From positions 1,892,545 through 1,956,544 of the forward strand of contig OX336336.1 in assembly GCA_946902875.1 (NCBI GenBank): a stretch of DNA of 64,000 bases, in the 5' to 3' direction. The position numbers were made by a program, and so were the translations under genes. Origin of the DNA: Nematopogon swammerdamellus. Lineage: Eukaryota; Arthropoda; Insecta; Lepidoptera; Adelidae. Below, one piece after another: positions 20,345-31,150 of the stretch; the stretch's first letter is position 1; each line of letters opens with the position of its first letter. The notes below the pieces were generated by a model. That model was not told where the DNA came from. It was given only the letters and a program-made list of their open reading frames with translations, and did no database searches.

Positions 20345-21150
20345 TCCTCTAAATTTAAGAAGAACTAACAATAAGTTCGGAAAGAAAATCTTTTACGTAA
20401 AGGTATTAAAGATTATAGAAGGTAATCACGAGAATTAATTCGTTTTGTATTAAGCAATTTACTATTAAAATGATTTATAATTATTAAGTACTTTTACTTA
20501 ATTATCTGGGTAATAATAAAGCTACAATTAAGTCATTAATCAGTGCAAAGTCATCAATGCGCTCAAGGAACCGTTAGACGACATTGGATCATCCTGCAGA
20601 TAACCACAATGGCCGCCACCTTCACTGCCGCCTCACGCGATTGGGCGGGAGGCTCGATATGTCAAAGCGTATTCCATTTTTGAAAAACCGAAGTTCCGCC
20701 GCGTTCGGCGTTGGCGCTCTTCAAGTTTACGACTCGAAACGTCCAAATAAAGGCAAGAGCGAGAGAAAATAACTGATAAACGTAAGGTCACTCGCCCCGC
20801 GCGCAGTTGACATAGACCTAGTTTCGCTGACATTGGCACTACATTCGTACGGTTAAAGTGAGCTAAGGTCGAGCCGAGCTGCTCGACGTTTTAAGAGTAC
20901 GCATACAAGCGTGGTTTGTGTGTGTTTGTGTGTGTGGATGACGACGACGGTGAACGATTGTTAACAGTTTTGTAATACGTCGCAACTAGAGATAAGCGCG
21001 GCTGTGGGTGATGTGATGTTACAGCACACGTGCGCGCGCAACTCTACCTAATCGTCCGTGTACTATGTTTGATATTCCTTACCGTGATGATGGCTTACTT
21101 TGCCCCACTAAAAATTGGGTGTTCAAGAAGAGCACTTACGCTATTATTTT
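20345..21150. other. No recognisable gene
   Basis: Positions 20560-21060 are more balanced in composition and contain CpG-rich and TGTGTTTG tracts. No homology or splice structure can be defended. Confidence 0.25.
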
Positions 21151-21151
21151 A

Positions 21152-21270
21152 CAAAATGTTTATTCTTTATTATTTATTCATCATCCATAGACAGTAAACT
21201 GCACTCGGATTCGTGATATTTTCAACCGACTTCAAAAGGAGGAGGTTCTCAATTCGACTGTATGTTTTTT
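21152..21270 (+). repeat. Direct repeat, left copy (Rep-G-bearing)
   Basis: The block runs from AAAATGTTTATTCTTTATTA through AACTGCACTCGGATTCG to AGGTTCTCAATTCGACTGTA. It is nearly identical to 21690-21815. Together they bracket a Rep-D copy. Confidence 0.8.
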
Positions 21271-21272
21271 AT

Positions 21273-21687
21273 TTTTAGGGTTCCGTTTCCGGTACGGGAC
21301 CCTATTACTAAGCCTCCGCTGTCTGTCTTTCTGTCCGTCCGTCCGTCTGTCCGTCCGTTCGTCCGTCTGTCTGTCCGAGGGCTTTATCTCTTGAACCGTA
21401 ATAGGTAGCCCGTTGAAATTTTCACAGAATATGTGTTATTATGGCGGATATAACAACAAATAATAAAAATAAGAAAAAGTAAAAAATTCATGGGGTTCCC
21501 AGAGAAGAAACCAAAAAGTGTATGCGCGCGCGCCGCCATCTACCGAATAGATTATGAAGCATGACATTAACTAATATGAAGCATTTCATAACACTCCATC
21601 TAGATGTCGTGAGTAGCGCTAGCCGTGACATGGCTATACGGGACCCTCGGTGCGCGAGTTCGACTCGCACTTGGCCGGTTTTTTTTA
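21273..21687 (+). repeat. Rep-D, near full-length copy
   Basis: It starts TTTAGGGTTCCGTTTCCGGT and has a (CTGTCCGTC)-type tract, ACCGTAATAGGTAGCCCGTT and AACCAAAAAGTGTATGCGCG. It ends GCGAGTTCGACTCGCACTTG then GCCGG and a T-run. The GTTCGACTC core resembles a tRNA B box and the T-run a pol III stop, though both lie at the 3' end. Confidence 0.85.
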
Positions 21688-21689
21688 TA

Positions 21690-21815
21690 AAATGTTTATT
21701 CCTTATTATTTATTCATCATCCATAGACAGACAGTAAACTGCACTCGGATTCGTCATATTTTCAACCGACTTCAAAAGGAGGAGGTTCTCAATTCGACTG
21801 TACGTTTCTTATTTT
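21690..21815 (+). repeat. Direct repeat, right copy (Rep-G-bearing)
   Basis: It matches 21152-21270 with a four-base insertion (CAGA) and a few substitutions. Confidence 0.8.
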
Positions 21816-21842
21816 TTTGTATTTTTGTTACGCGATTACTCC

Positions 21843-21872
21843 GCCAATTCAAATTCAAATTCAAATTCAAAT
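21843..21872 (+). repeat. (AAATTC)n microsatellite
   Basis: About five consecutive units of AAATTC are present. Confidence 0.9.
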
Positions 21873-21974
21873 TTCTTTATTAATATAAATTTACTTTATT
21901 AATTTATGAATCGATTTTGATGATTCTTTTTTTGTTTGGTAGCTCATACTTCAGAGGTGGTCCCATATTGGTAC

Positions 21975-22670
21975 CACTTGGTATACATGGTTTGAGTGCA
22001 ACAATCTATTACTAAATGTTAACAAAACTAATATTATGCACTTTGCATATTAAAAACTGCAGAAAACTTGTCATTAAACCTTGCTAATGAACTAACTTTT
22101 CTTGGGGTAATATTTGATAAAAGTTTTACTTGGAAAGCCCACATAAACTCTTTAGCTGGTAAGCTGAGTTCTGCTTGTTATGCTATCAAAAAAATTTAAG
22201 AGCTAGGCGGAACTCATGCTGCAAAAATGGTTTATCATGCTTATTTTGAGAGCATCATTTCATATGGCCTTATGTTTCGGGGAAATGCGGCAGATTCAAA
22301 TAGAATATTTTTAATACAGCCTTGCGGTACATCTTAAATATGAAAACTAGAGATACTTGTAGGACAGCGTTCGGGGAGATAGGAATCATGACTTTACCAA
22401 GTGCATATGTTTACCAGAACATATGCTATGCCAGAAAATATATTCATGATTCCTCTCTTAATTCCGACAGTCATAGCTATGATACACGGTGTAAGAATAA
22501 TGTACAATTAATAAATAAGACATAGAATATCTAAAACCTCAAAAAGCTTTATTTGTAATAGTGTTAGATTTTATAATAAACTGTCTTCTAACATAAAACA
22601 ATTAGATGATAATAATTTTAAACGAAGAATTAAACAAATGTTAATTGAAAAGAGTTATTTATTACACTGT
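21975..22670 (+). pseudogene. Jockey/CR1-type LINE reverse transcriptase, C-terminal relic
   Basis: Broken frames read WF.CNNLLLNVNKTNIMHF, then TFLGVIFDKSFTWKAHINSL, then AYFESIISYGLMFRGNAADS. The longest intact piece (22322-22525) reads GEIGIMTLPSAYVYQNICYA and SHSYDTRCKNN. These match in order the region after the FADD box in LINE reverse transcriptases. Several stops and frame changes make it inactive. Its 3' UTR follows directly and recurs alone elsewhere. Confidence 0.8.
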
Positions 22671-23155
22671 TAGGATGCCTTAGCTGACCAAAATTTTATC
22701 TGAGAATCTGACTACTGTTTATCCCACTAATTAACTTGACAATTGGATACACTTTGTATCTTTAGATTTTTAATATGACTTATTAGTTATTACATTTCTT
22801 TGTAATAAACTTTTACTAATTGTTGTTGAATTGACTTGATTTAAGTATCAAATTGACGATGGCACTATACACCAGATATAGGTAATGTAAATAGGCAGAG
22901 TGGTCAGACTCTTCAGTATTCATGTTTATGCTGTAAATATTAATGCTCTTGTGAGCGGTAGTATGGGTTAATTTATTTGTAAATTACTATAAATAATATA
23001 ATACTTATAAGGTACTAACAAAACATTGTGACTTGCGAAGTTTGTTTGTCAGTTCTTCTTCGCATTTGAATTTAGAACTGGCGGAATTTTAGACATGTCC
23101 AAGCGTAGGTTACCTACCTACCTATGGATGAAATTATGCAATAAACAATACTAAC
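22671..23155 (+). repeat. 3' UTR of the LINE relic
   Basis: It includes CACTATACACCAGATATAGG, GAGCGGTAGTATGGGTTAAT, GAACTGGCGGAATTTTAGAC and an ATGCAATAAACAAT end. The same sequence occurs without coding part at 31700-32110 and 47755-48050. Confidence 0.8.
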
Positions 23156-23812
23156 ATGAGTGCGCGTACGACAGCTACACATATTGATCGCTGCTCTTTG
23201 TGTTTTGACAGTTAAGACCTTGATAGATGCTTGCACGCGGTCCCGCGGTGCTCAAATGATTTGTACTCGTTAGTATAATATGATTTGGAGGTTCCGCCGC
23301 CAGTCGAGCGCCGCCGCACCGAGGCGCCAAGGCAAAACAAAACTGGTTTCTATTGCTTTGCTATCGTGTGTTTGTATAGAACGACCGGATACTCGAAGCT
23401 AGCGCAAGGATGATAAATCGGAGATTGAATGGCGGAAATGATTTGAATTATGTTGTCTTCAGAATTTACTTATGCTAAAATCATTAACGTCTTTTCTGAT
23501 ATTACTTTGTTGACATATTTTATTGCAATCTATTTATAAAGATCAGGATGAATTTTAAACTGACGTGTTTATGTGACTAAAATGAAAGGAACTTGTAATA
23601 TAATATAAATTTATTACCTGTCGATTATCCTTGTATATCCGCAACTTGTTTAATTCAAATAGAACGTTAAAATAAAACAAATATACTAGGTACATAATTA
23701 ATTATGCAGTAAAAATCCAAAGTTGAAATTTTTGTATAATATGTTTCAATATAATTACTTCCCCTTTTCAACCAGACTACCAAAATCAATCAATCTATAT
23801 CAATCAAATTAT

Positions 23813-23866
23813 GTAGTAATTTCTATTTTGTAATTGGAGAACCAATTACAAAATAGAAATTACTAC
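23813..23866. repeat. Perfect 25-bp-arm palindrome
   Basis: GTAGTAATTTCTATTTTGTA then ATTGG (23813-23837) is exactly complementary to 23842-23866 across a four-base loop. Confidence 0.9.
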
Positions 23867-24047
23867 AAATAAATTTACTTTTTACGGAATAGTCGTGTAT
23901 TGGAATAGTCAATACAGACTACCAAAATTTTGAGGGGTGATTTTGAAACTTAAATTTTACAACATTTACTTTCATAAGTTTTATTTTTCAGTAGAAAATA
24001 AGCCAGCGCCGTTGCAACGTTACATTTGCTTTGGTTATTAGTTCACT

Positions 24048-24375
24048 GACTTTATTTTTGACGTGATAACGTCACGTCTTATAAATTGATGAACACCGGC
24101 TGCACACACAAAAAAGTGTCACGTTCCATATGAGCCTGTGTGTGCAAGCGACAGCGCGTAACAAGCGATAGAGAGGCACAATCGGCCCAAGCGTCGGCTT
24201 GTAAAAGTACCAGGGCAGCAGAAATTAAAAGGAGGTTACTCGTATCATAATATATTAAGCGCATCTGGCCAGTCGGAAAAGATTTCAAATTTAGAATATT
24301 CATGAAACAATGGTTGTATGACGTTATCACGTAAAACTATCGTCCGTAAACCGACTTTACAGACAACCAATTTTT
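24048..24375 (+). repeat. Rep-I, full-length-like copy
   Basis: The left end TTGACGTGATAACGTC and right-hand GACGTTATCACGTAAAACTA are inverse. The right end continues ATCGTCCGTAAACCGACTTT and ACAGACAACCAATTTTT. The interior includes AGCGATAGAGAGGCACAATC. It is probably a non-autonomous DNA element. Confidence 0.75.
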
Positions 24376-24414
24376 ATATTTCGTTTAATTTGTTTTATTT
24401 TTTATTCCTATGGC

Positions 24415-24575
24415 TTCTTTCCGGCTCTATCATCAGGACCCTGGAAATCATATATGACTAGAGTACTTACGAAGACAAATCCAACGAGCCCAGACACGAT
24501 GGGCTTATCATTTGTAGTTTAGGAGTTCCTTTGGCTTCCTTCCGGCTCCATCATCAGAACCCAACTACCAAACTA
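24415..24575 (+). repeat. Rep-M copy with internal duplication
   Basis: TGGCTTCTTTCCGGCTC..ATCATCAGGACCC occurs twice within it. GACACGATGGGCTTATCATT and TGTAGTTTAGGAGTTCCT recur at 37215-37320. Confidence 0.65.
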
Positions 24576-24914
24576 ACAAAGTCACCCGAGGTAGCCCAAA
24601 GTCCAAATCTAAACAGGTTTTTTTTTTATTTTTCGATATCACATTTAGTTTTTGAGATATAAGAGATTTAGTTCGAAAAAAAATTTAATTTTTCATATTT
24701 TTGTATTAAAAAAAAAAACAAAATTTACTTTCCTTACCACCTTGTAACGCTAGCCGATACGCGTCTTTTGAGCCCTCAACCACTCGCGTAGCCCCAAAAC
24801 TCGCGACACCAGGACGATTTCACACTCTCAGCGAAAATGGGGGGCTGTACTGAAGCGATCGAAAAAACATTTCTGTGCCTAGATCCATTTCACTCAATGT
24901 CTAATATAATTATT

Positions 24915-25095
24915 TTCAACCCCCGACACAAAAAGAGAGGTGTTATATACAAGTTTAACGTGTGTGTGTATACGTGTATATGTGTGTCTTTGTGGCATCG
25001 TAGCTTCCAAACGGATGGACCGATTTGGATGCAGTTTTTTTTTATTAGAAAGATGGTTTACTTTGCTTTAGTACTTGTACCGAAAAAAGTGAAAT
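24915..25095 (+). repeat. Rep-N fragment
   Basis: CAACCCCCGACACAAAAAGA, TTTGTGGCATCGTAGCTTCC and CCGATTTGGATGCAGTTTTT mark this family, in the opposite sense to 16676-16942. Confidence 0.65.
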
Positions 25096-25139
25096 AAACG
25101 ATTGTTCTATTTTATATTCTATTATATTGTGAAGCTACG

Positions 25140-25310
25140 ATTACTATGGTGGGCGCCGCGCTCACCGCGTATCATACTGGTGGGCGGCGCGTAGCGGGGC
25201 GGGCGGGCGGTTCGTACAGCGTCTACGGCGCGCGTAGCGAAATAGCGATAGCTCCGCGTAGCGCACTGGAGTGTCGCGCGCGGCTCGGCGCGGCGTAGCG
25301 GTTTCTTTTT
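25140..25310. other. GC-rich patch
   Basis: The sequence is dense in CG dinucleotides with GCGTAGCG repeats. No gene is recognised. Confidence 0.3.
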
Positions 25311-25360
25311 ATGACTGGTAGACATTTTAATGTCAGTTGAGACGTGCGTATTTTTTTTCG

Positions 25361-25462
25361 TGGAAACTGACACGGTTGTCCACATCACCGACTACATCCG
25401 TGATGTCAGCCCATAACACGCTGGTGAACTAGGTGCCATGTCAGTGCTTCCCTTCGGTCGTG
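25361..25462 (-). repeat. SINE-5S 3' fragment
   Basis: TGGAAACTGACACGGTTG through CATCCGTGATGTCAGCCCAT is the SINE-5S end in reverse. Confidence 0.8.
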
Positions 25463-25689
25463 TGCACGTGCAATAATATTCCATTTGTATAATAATATAA
25501 TATTCTATTTATTGTAAATGTTTGGTCAACTTTACTTATTTATGAATAATATTAAAAGGAGTCCTTCTTAGATTTAATTTTTCATCGAACATTTTATTTA
25601 TTCAAGGATAAAATATATAGAAACATAACATTTCAATTATACCTAAAATTGTTCATGTGTATTAATAATGAAAACGTAGGAAGAATAAT

Positions 25690-28600
25690 ATTTCAATTTC
25701 AATTTATTTTTCAATTTATTTATTTATACACATATGAGAAACTTTAACATAATAAACATGATTACAGCATAATTTTTAAGATAGTGAAGTTAATTTGTAC
25801 ATGGAGCAACCCCTGCCCTCTAAACTAGCGCAAGCCGTATTATAGGGGGCAGGTAACTGTCAATATTTACTTTATACATCGTGTTTATACTTTATACTTC
25901 CTTTTCTTAGGTGTGTGTGTATGTGTGCGTGTGTGTGGGGTCGAATGTAAGTGTAAATTTTGTGTATGCATGCGAGGATGAATGAGTGCTTGTAGGGCAT
26001 AGGGATGTGTTAGGATCAAAATCATCTAATATAGAAGGTATTGGTTAGGATATACATTGCAACAGTTCATCAGTTCTAGAGCGACCTAGTTCGAAAAGCC
26101 ATTTGTGAATATTTTTTTTGAATTTATATCCGCTAATTATGTCCCTAGTAGAAGGATCTAATTTGTTAATTACAGAGGGTCCAATGAAGGAGTGGGCTCT
26201 TTGTGCAAATTTTGTCCTAACAAGCGGCACCACACATTGCTTACCAGCTTGTTGTCTTGTTTGAAATCGGTGCGTAACATACTGTAACTTATCTCGATTT
26301 TTATGGAATTTGGCTAGGAGGGACTTTATGTATACTTGCCGTATCGCTAAGAGCTCACATTCCGTATAGAGCGCTTCTGTAGGGTACCGAAAGGGTTTAC
26401 TGTACATCACCCTCAGAACCGCTCTGTGAGCTCGCTCTAACACAAGCAAATGACACTGGGCAGCGCCACCCCACACCGGGATACAATACAGTATCAGTGA
26501 ATGACATAAGGCGTAGTAAACACATTTTAGAAGATTGCGGCCCAATGTGTTGCGTACCGTTTTGAAAAAATATAGCAGTTTTCTTAAGCGCGCGGCCAAG
26601 GTGGTTATGTGCAATTTCCAGTTTAAGTTTTTATCTACTATTACACCCAGATATTTTATAGAATTTACCCTCTCCAAAATTTCACATGAGCATGGTGCGT
26701 AACAGGCAGCCATTGTAAAGCAGTTATGGAGGCGGATTTCGTAATGTCGGTCAGGTTGTCTTTTTTTGTCAATAGAAAAGCAGATGTATTTTGTTTTTGT
26801 GGCATTAAGTGTTAACAGATTATCTAGGAGCCACTTTTTTACTCTTACCATACCCATTTCGACTTCTATCTTCAACCCATCCCAATCACTTCCGCAGAAT
26901 AGGATCACAGTATCGTCAGCAAAAGTTAAAACTTTAGCAGATTCACTACCATTGACGATGTCAATGTTACAGAGGTCGTTAATGTATACTAGGAAGAGTA
27001 TGGGGCCAAGAACACTTCCTTGAGGTACACCGTAAGTGGTCGGGCATGTCCTACTCAGTTCTCCATTTATTATTACTCTTTGTGTCCTATGAGTAAGATA
27101 GTCCTGCATCCAATCGAGGGCAACACCTCTTATACCAATTGCTTCTAGTTTCCGGAGTAGTAACGGTATAGATACCGTGTCAAATGCTTTTGCTAAATCG
27201 AGGAATACCCCCACGCAGAGTTTTCCATCATCTAGGTGTTTCGTTACATATTCTGTGAGTCTTGACACGGCATCCTCCGTGGATCTAGAAGATCTGAACC
27301 CATATTGATTATCAGAGTATATCTGGTTTTTCTCTAGATAACTTACCAGTCTCTCCGCAACCAACTTTTCCAATATTTTGGAGAGTGTGCTTAAGAGTGA
27401 GATGGGCCGGTAATTACAGACTGTGGAGGCATCGCCACCCTTAAATATTGGACACACTATCGCTTCTTTGTACACTTGAGGGAATGAGCCTGTTGACATA
27501 CTCAGGTTGCATATGTGAACAAGGGGTTCAATTATATTTTCCCTGGTGTTTTTCAAGCACAACGGTGTAATGGAATCTAATCCTGGCGCACTATTCGATT
27601 TTAAACCACATATTATTTTTGAGATTTCACATTCATTTGTTGGTGCTAAAAAAAAGGAATGTGGAAATGATCCATTGGTGATTATTTTATGACTCAACTC
27701 GCTTTCAGTTATTTCAAGAGAAGTTAACGTATTATCAGCTAATCGCTTTCCTAATGTAACAAAGTGGTCATTAATTTTATTCAATGCATTAATACCCCCT
27801 CCATTTTTAGACAGTAATTGAGACATATTAGACTCTTTATTATTTTTAATGTGTGCAATTTCCTTAACAATATCCCAGGTTTTTTTTGGATTTTTACTGT
27901 TATTATCTAGTTCCCTCTTAAAGTATATATGTCTTGCTGTTGCGATTGCTTTTTTGCATACATTTCTATAACACTTATATTCATTTTGCAGAAGTATACT
28001 AGTAGAATCAGATTTTGCTATAATATGCATTTTGTCCCTTTTTTTTATACATTTTAGTAAGCCATCAGTGATCCAAGACTTTATTGTTTTTACTTTAGTC
28101 AATATAGTTTTTGTATTACTTTTAATTAATGTGCTGAGTGTGTTACAAAAATATTGTGTCGCCTGGTGGACATCACAGTTGTAAAGTGGATTCCAATCAT
28201 AATTTTTTAGGTCGATTGACAATTTTTCGTAGTTAATTTTTTTTATAAGTTTGTTTTTTATCATAACTTTCTTTGTTGGCATATTACCAATGCTTGCCAT
28301 TACTGGGAAGTGGTCAGTGACAGATGTACGGCAGATTACAGCTGAGACGTTGTGCTTAGATTTTATCATAATATGGTCTAGACAATTATTATCTCTTGTC
28401 GGCTTAGTGACGGCAGCAAAAAGACCATGTTCCGACATAAGACATAAGTAATCCTGAGATTTGTTGTCATTACTGTTCACTTTGATGTCTATATTCATGT
28501 CTCCCACCAAAACCACGCTTGGAGTCAATGAAGTTCCACGGAGGTGGGAGTCAAGTGAGGATAAAAATGGGTCGATGTTAGCCACCGATGGAGACCTGTA

Positions 28601-28939
28601 TATGCAGTTGGCATCGCTAATGTTAACTTCATGTACTGTGGCATTTAGATTATTTTTTGTGTATATGACTATGCCATCGTTCTGGTTATAGTGTTTAGTC
28701 GTGTTGTAGCTATTGTAGCCCGGTAGGTATTTCGGCGTGTAATATTCATTAATCCATCCCTCAGTAAGGACTATGACGTCAAATTCGTATTGCAGTTGCC
28801 TTAAAAATATTGTAAGTCCATCAAAATTGGCATTCATGCTACGTATGTTTAGATTAGTTATATATAATATAGGATCTCGGAAGGTTTCGAAAGTATAAAC
28901 GACAAACCATTTAAATAAAATTATTGTTTCATCTTTTGT
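25690..28939 (-). mobile_element. 5'-truncated LINE (jockey/CR1-like)
   Basis: The unit comprises the coding region 26045-28837 and a ~350-base 3' UTR. Its end, on the minus strand, is a run of AAATTGAAATTGAAAT, a short repeated tail in place of poly(A), as in CR1-type LINEs. Endonuclease sequence continues in frame upstream of the first Met (LYITNLNIRSM) until SINE-5S sequence takes over at 28940, so the 5' end is missing. No ORF1 is present. Confidence 0.8.
26045..28837 (-). CDS. LINE endonuclease/reverse transcriptase, 930 residues, uninterrupted
   Basis: The domains are in the usual LINE ORF2 order. Residues 1-190 are an APE endonuclease: LTEGWI (Glu26), YRSPS at 80, GDMNID (Asp113, Asn115), LDHI at 153, TDHF (Asp175, His176). 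Residues about 415-690 are reverse transcriptase: SAPGLDSI, NYRPISLLSTLSK at 475, FLDLAKAFD (Asp547), GVPQGSVLGP at 603 and FADD (Asp641, Asp642). The C-terminal thumb and tail follow to 930. All catalytic residues I can name are present. The Met chosen lies inside the endonuclease, since NLNIRS precedes it in frame, so the true start is lost. Between NISDAN and YRSPS the spacing is shorter than I expect, suggesting an in-frame deletion that could impair the endonuclease. Activity is therefore doubtful. Confidence 0.92.
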   Translation of the reverse strand: MNANFDGLTIFLRQLQYEFDVIVLTEGWINEYYTPKYLPGYNSYNTTKHYNQNDGIVIYTKNNLNATVHEVNISDANCIYRSPSVANIDPFLSSLDSHLRGTSLTPSVVLVGDMNIDIKVNSNDNKSQDYLCLMSEHGLFAAVTKPTRDNNCLDHIMIKSKHNVSAVICRTSVTDHFPVMASIGNMPTKKVMIKNKLIKKINYEKLSIDLKNYDWNPLYNCDVHQATQYFCNTLSTLIKSNTKTILTKVKTIKSWITDGLLKCIKKRDKMHIIAKSDSTSILLQNEYKCYRNVCKKAIATARHIYFKRELDNNSKNPKKTWDIVKEIAHIKNNKESNMSQLLSKNGGGINALNKINDHFVTLGKRLADNTLTSLEITESELSHKIITNGSFPHSFFLAPTNECEISKIICGLKSNSAPGLDSITPLCLKNTRENIIEPLVHICNLSMSTGSFPQVYKEAIVCPIFKGGDASTVCNYRPISLLSTLSKILEKLVAERLVSYLEKNQIYSDNQYGFRSSRSTEDAVSRLTEYVTKHLDDGKLCVGVFLDLAKAFDTVSIPLLLRKLEAIGIRGVALDWMQDYLTHRTQRVIINGELSRTCPTTYGVPQGSVLGPILFLVYINDLCNIDIVNGSESAKVLTFADDTVILFCGSDWDGLKIEVEMGMVRVKKWLLDNLLTLNATKTKYICFSIDKKRQPDRHYEIRLHNCFTMAACYAPCSCEILERVNSIKYLGVIVDKNLNWKLHITTLAARLRKLLYFFKTVRNTLGRNLLKCVYYALCHSLILYCIPVWGGAAQCHLLVLERAHRAVLRVMYSKPFRYPTEALYTECELLAIRQVYIKSLLAKFHKNRDKLQYVTHRFQTRQQAGKQCVVPLVRTKFAQRAHSFIGPSVINKLDPSTRDIISGYKFKKNIHKWLFELGRSRTDELLQCIS

Positions 28940-29040
28940 TTTATGGAAACCGACACGGTTGGCTACATCGCCTACAAAATCCGTGATGTCAGCCCATAAT
29001 ACCGGGTAAACTAGGTGCCATGTCAGTACTTCCCTTCATT
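28940..29040 (-). repeat. SINE-5S 3' fragment at the LINE 5' junction
   Basis: TTATGGAAACCGACACGGTT to GTGCCATGTCAGTACTTCCC is SINE-5S in reverse, directly abutting the truncated LINE. Confidence 0.8.
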
Positions 29041-29494
29041 TAATGATTTCTTCATCCATTTTCACAATTGGCAAATATATTCTATAAGGGCTCAGCTGAA
29101 TTGAAAATAAAAACCACACGAACTTTATTATATAATTTTTTTTATAAATATTAGTTCTTGAAGGCAATATATTTTTTCCTAGGCCTAATGTTTTTTTAAT
29201 AATTTTTACGTGATCCTAAATGTCAAGGACTCTCTCGGCTTTAGTTTGAGAGATAACTCCAAGGGAAACATGCAAATGTATTCGTAATATTTAAATGAGC
29301 TCCGTGCTCCTGACAGGCCGGGGCGGGGCGGAGAAGCTCAACTACCTCAACCGTGTCGCGTCCGTCGCCGCGGACTCATCCTCCACGAGTTATTCAACAA
29401 GCTTCGGATCACTTATCTCTGTAAATCCAGGTTGGCGATAATACCTCACAGAATAAACGACAAGTATCAATATATAAATATATCAAGTATCTTG
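29041..29494. other. Unassigned sequence
   Basis: Only a GC-rich patch near 29315-29390 stands out. No gene is recognised. Confidence 0.25.
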
Positions 29495-29868
29495 CCAACC
29501 TCGGTACCTCAGTGGTGTGCTCGGTCGACTGTTGATAAGCAATTCTGAGCGCGATCAGTACTTTGAAGGGTGACCGCTCGACCGTTGTTGCAGGCTGACC
29601 GTGGTTCGGATTCCACGTAAAACTGTAGGTCCCTTCCCTTCTTACCTTACTAGGTGGTAGGGTTTATCCCGCCCGGGTTGGTACCACCGCACTGAATAAA
29701 ACGTTAGTCGAAACGGTTACGTAAATAGTTCGTGTTTTCCGTCCAGTTCAGTGTAGCCGACATGAAATGAAGGGAAGCACTGACATGGCACCTAGTTCAC
29801 CCGGTGTTATGGGCTGACATCACGGATGTTGTAGGTGATGTAGCCAACCGTGTCAGTTTCCATAAAAA
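29495..29868 (+). repeat. SINE-5S, full-length copy 1
   Basis: The head carries a tRNA A-box-like GGTACCTCAGTGGTGTG, then a 5S-like ATCAGTACTTTGAAGGGTGA, then a tRNA B-box-like GTGGTTCGGATTCCAC. The shared central domain AAACTGTAGGTCCCTTCCCT follows, then TAGTTCGTGTTTTCCGTCC and the GCACTGACATGGCACCTAGT end with an A-run. Likely pol III transcribed. Confidence 0.85.
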
Positions 29869-29877
29869 AATAATAAT

Positions 29878-30062
29878 AAAAAACAGAAAAAGTAAAAAAT
29901 TAATGGGGGTCCCCATACAAGAAATCTGTTTTTTGTGCGGAAACCTCAGTGCGTGGGGTCCGAATCGCACTTGGCCGATTTTTTTATTATTTGTTTGTAA
30001 ATACGCCGTAATAACAAATTACGTATTCTGTGAACATTTCAACAGGCAACCTAAAAATCTCT
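29878..30062 (+). repeat. Rep-D 3' fragment
   Basis: AAAAAGTAAAAAATTAATGG, a CCCCATACAAGAAA segment and TCGCACTTGGCCG match Rep-D, then TTATTATTTGTTTGTAAATA continues as a second Rep-D piece in opposite sense. Confidence 0.65.
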
Positions 30063-30529
30063 TATTTACTCAACAACAACAACAAACAAACCTTTTGTGA
30101 TGTCATACTGACGTACCTCGGTACAGTTGTTACGTCTCACGAATTAATATGAGCTTTAAAGCAAAGCGTTACCATACCACCCTGTAGCGCTGAGAATAGG
30201 CTGTACTAACTAAATATGGGTCAAACTAATAGTAGAGTTCAGCGGGTCGACCGGCGTTAACTCACTCGCTAACTACTCGCATATTTCAACCAATAGCCGG
30301 GCCGGATGCCTCACCGAAAGCCTTCTGATTGGTTGAGTGAGATCGTTTCTCATACTCACATCGGCGAGTGATTACCGCCGGTACAGGGGCAGTTCTCATA
30401 GACAGTGGTGCCACTAGGTCGTTAATGAGAGTCTTATTCTAATAAAATATTTTACGAAAAATACTAATAAATGTATGGTTTAAAGCCCGACAAAAAAAAC
30501 TAAGTAAACAAGAAAAAAAACATTGAACC
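30063..30529. other. Unassigned sequence
   Basis: No gene or family match was recognised. Confidence 0.25.
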
Positions 30530-30840
30530 GACTTCAAACCCTAAAAAGTATTAAATAATATTTTGATCTTGAGGAGAAGGCGGTACAAAAGCACAAAAGG
30601 GTCCATCCACAGGTGTGCTTTTGTACCGCCTTCCTCGAGATTTGGTCAAGATCGGATTGGAAAGCGAGGCGGAATCGCGAGACCGAAGGCCGAGCGATTC
30701 CGCCGAGTACATTAATAGCAAAAAATTACTAAAAAACACTGAAATAAAAAACTATTTCATAAAATAGAAAAACCGTCTTCAAAAATGTATGAAATAAAAA
30801 AAAATCGAACCCTAGAGTTGAAGGCGGCGCTAAAGAAGGC
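30530..30840. repeat. Fold-F element, right arm missing
   Basis: It has a short inverted pair GAAGGCGGTACAAAAGCACA / TGTGCTTTTGTACCGCCTTC at 30576-30632, then GGTCAAGATCGGATTGGAAA and GCGATTCCGCCGAGTACATT. Only the left long arm ends at AGTTGAAGGCGGC, so the copy is truncated. Confidence 0.75.
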
Positions 30841-30908
30841 TACACAAATCACAAAAGATATCATCCACTCATGTTTTCTTTCACGCATCATTTTTGTTTG
30901 CTTTAACT

Positions 30909-31018
30909 TGTCTGTGTGTCCGTCCGTCCGTCCGATGGCTGTATCTTTGGAACCCTACTAGCTAGCCTGTTGAAATTTTCACAGAAATTTATTGTTATTT
31001 TGGCGGATATAACAAAAG
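30909..31018 (+). repeat. Rep-D fragment
   Basis: TGTCCGTCCGTCCGTCCGAT through GTTGAAATTTTCACAGAAAT matches the middle of Rep-D. Confidence 0.7.
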
Positions 31019-31150
31019 AGAAATATTAATTGTTTAAATTTGTGTAGAATTTTAGGCTTAGAGATGTATGTATATAGTCACATACCCGCTAAACCTAACC
31101 TAACATTATGCTAACCCTTCTTTTTGGCTTCACCGTAGTTGGTTAAAAAA

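Noticed and set aside
26766..27023. Plus-strand frames inside the LINE
   Set aside because: Shadows of the minus-strand reverse transcriptase.
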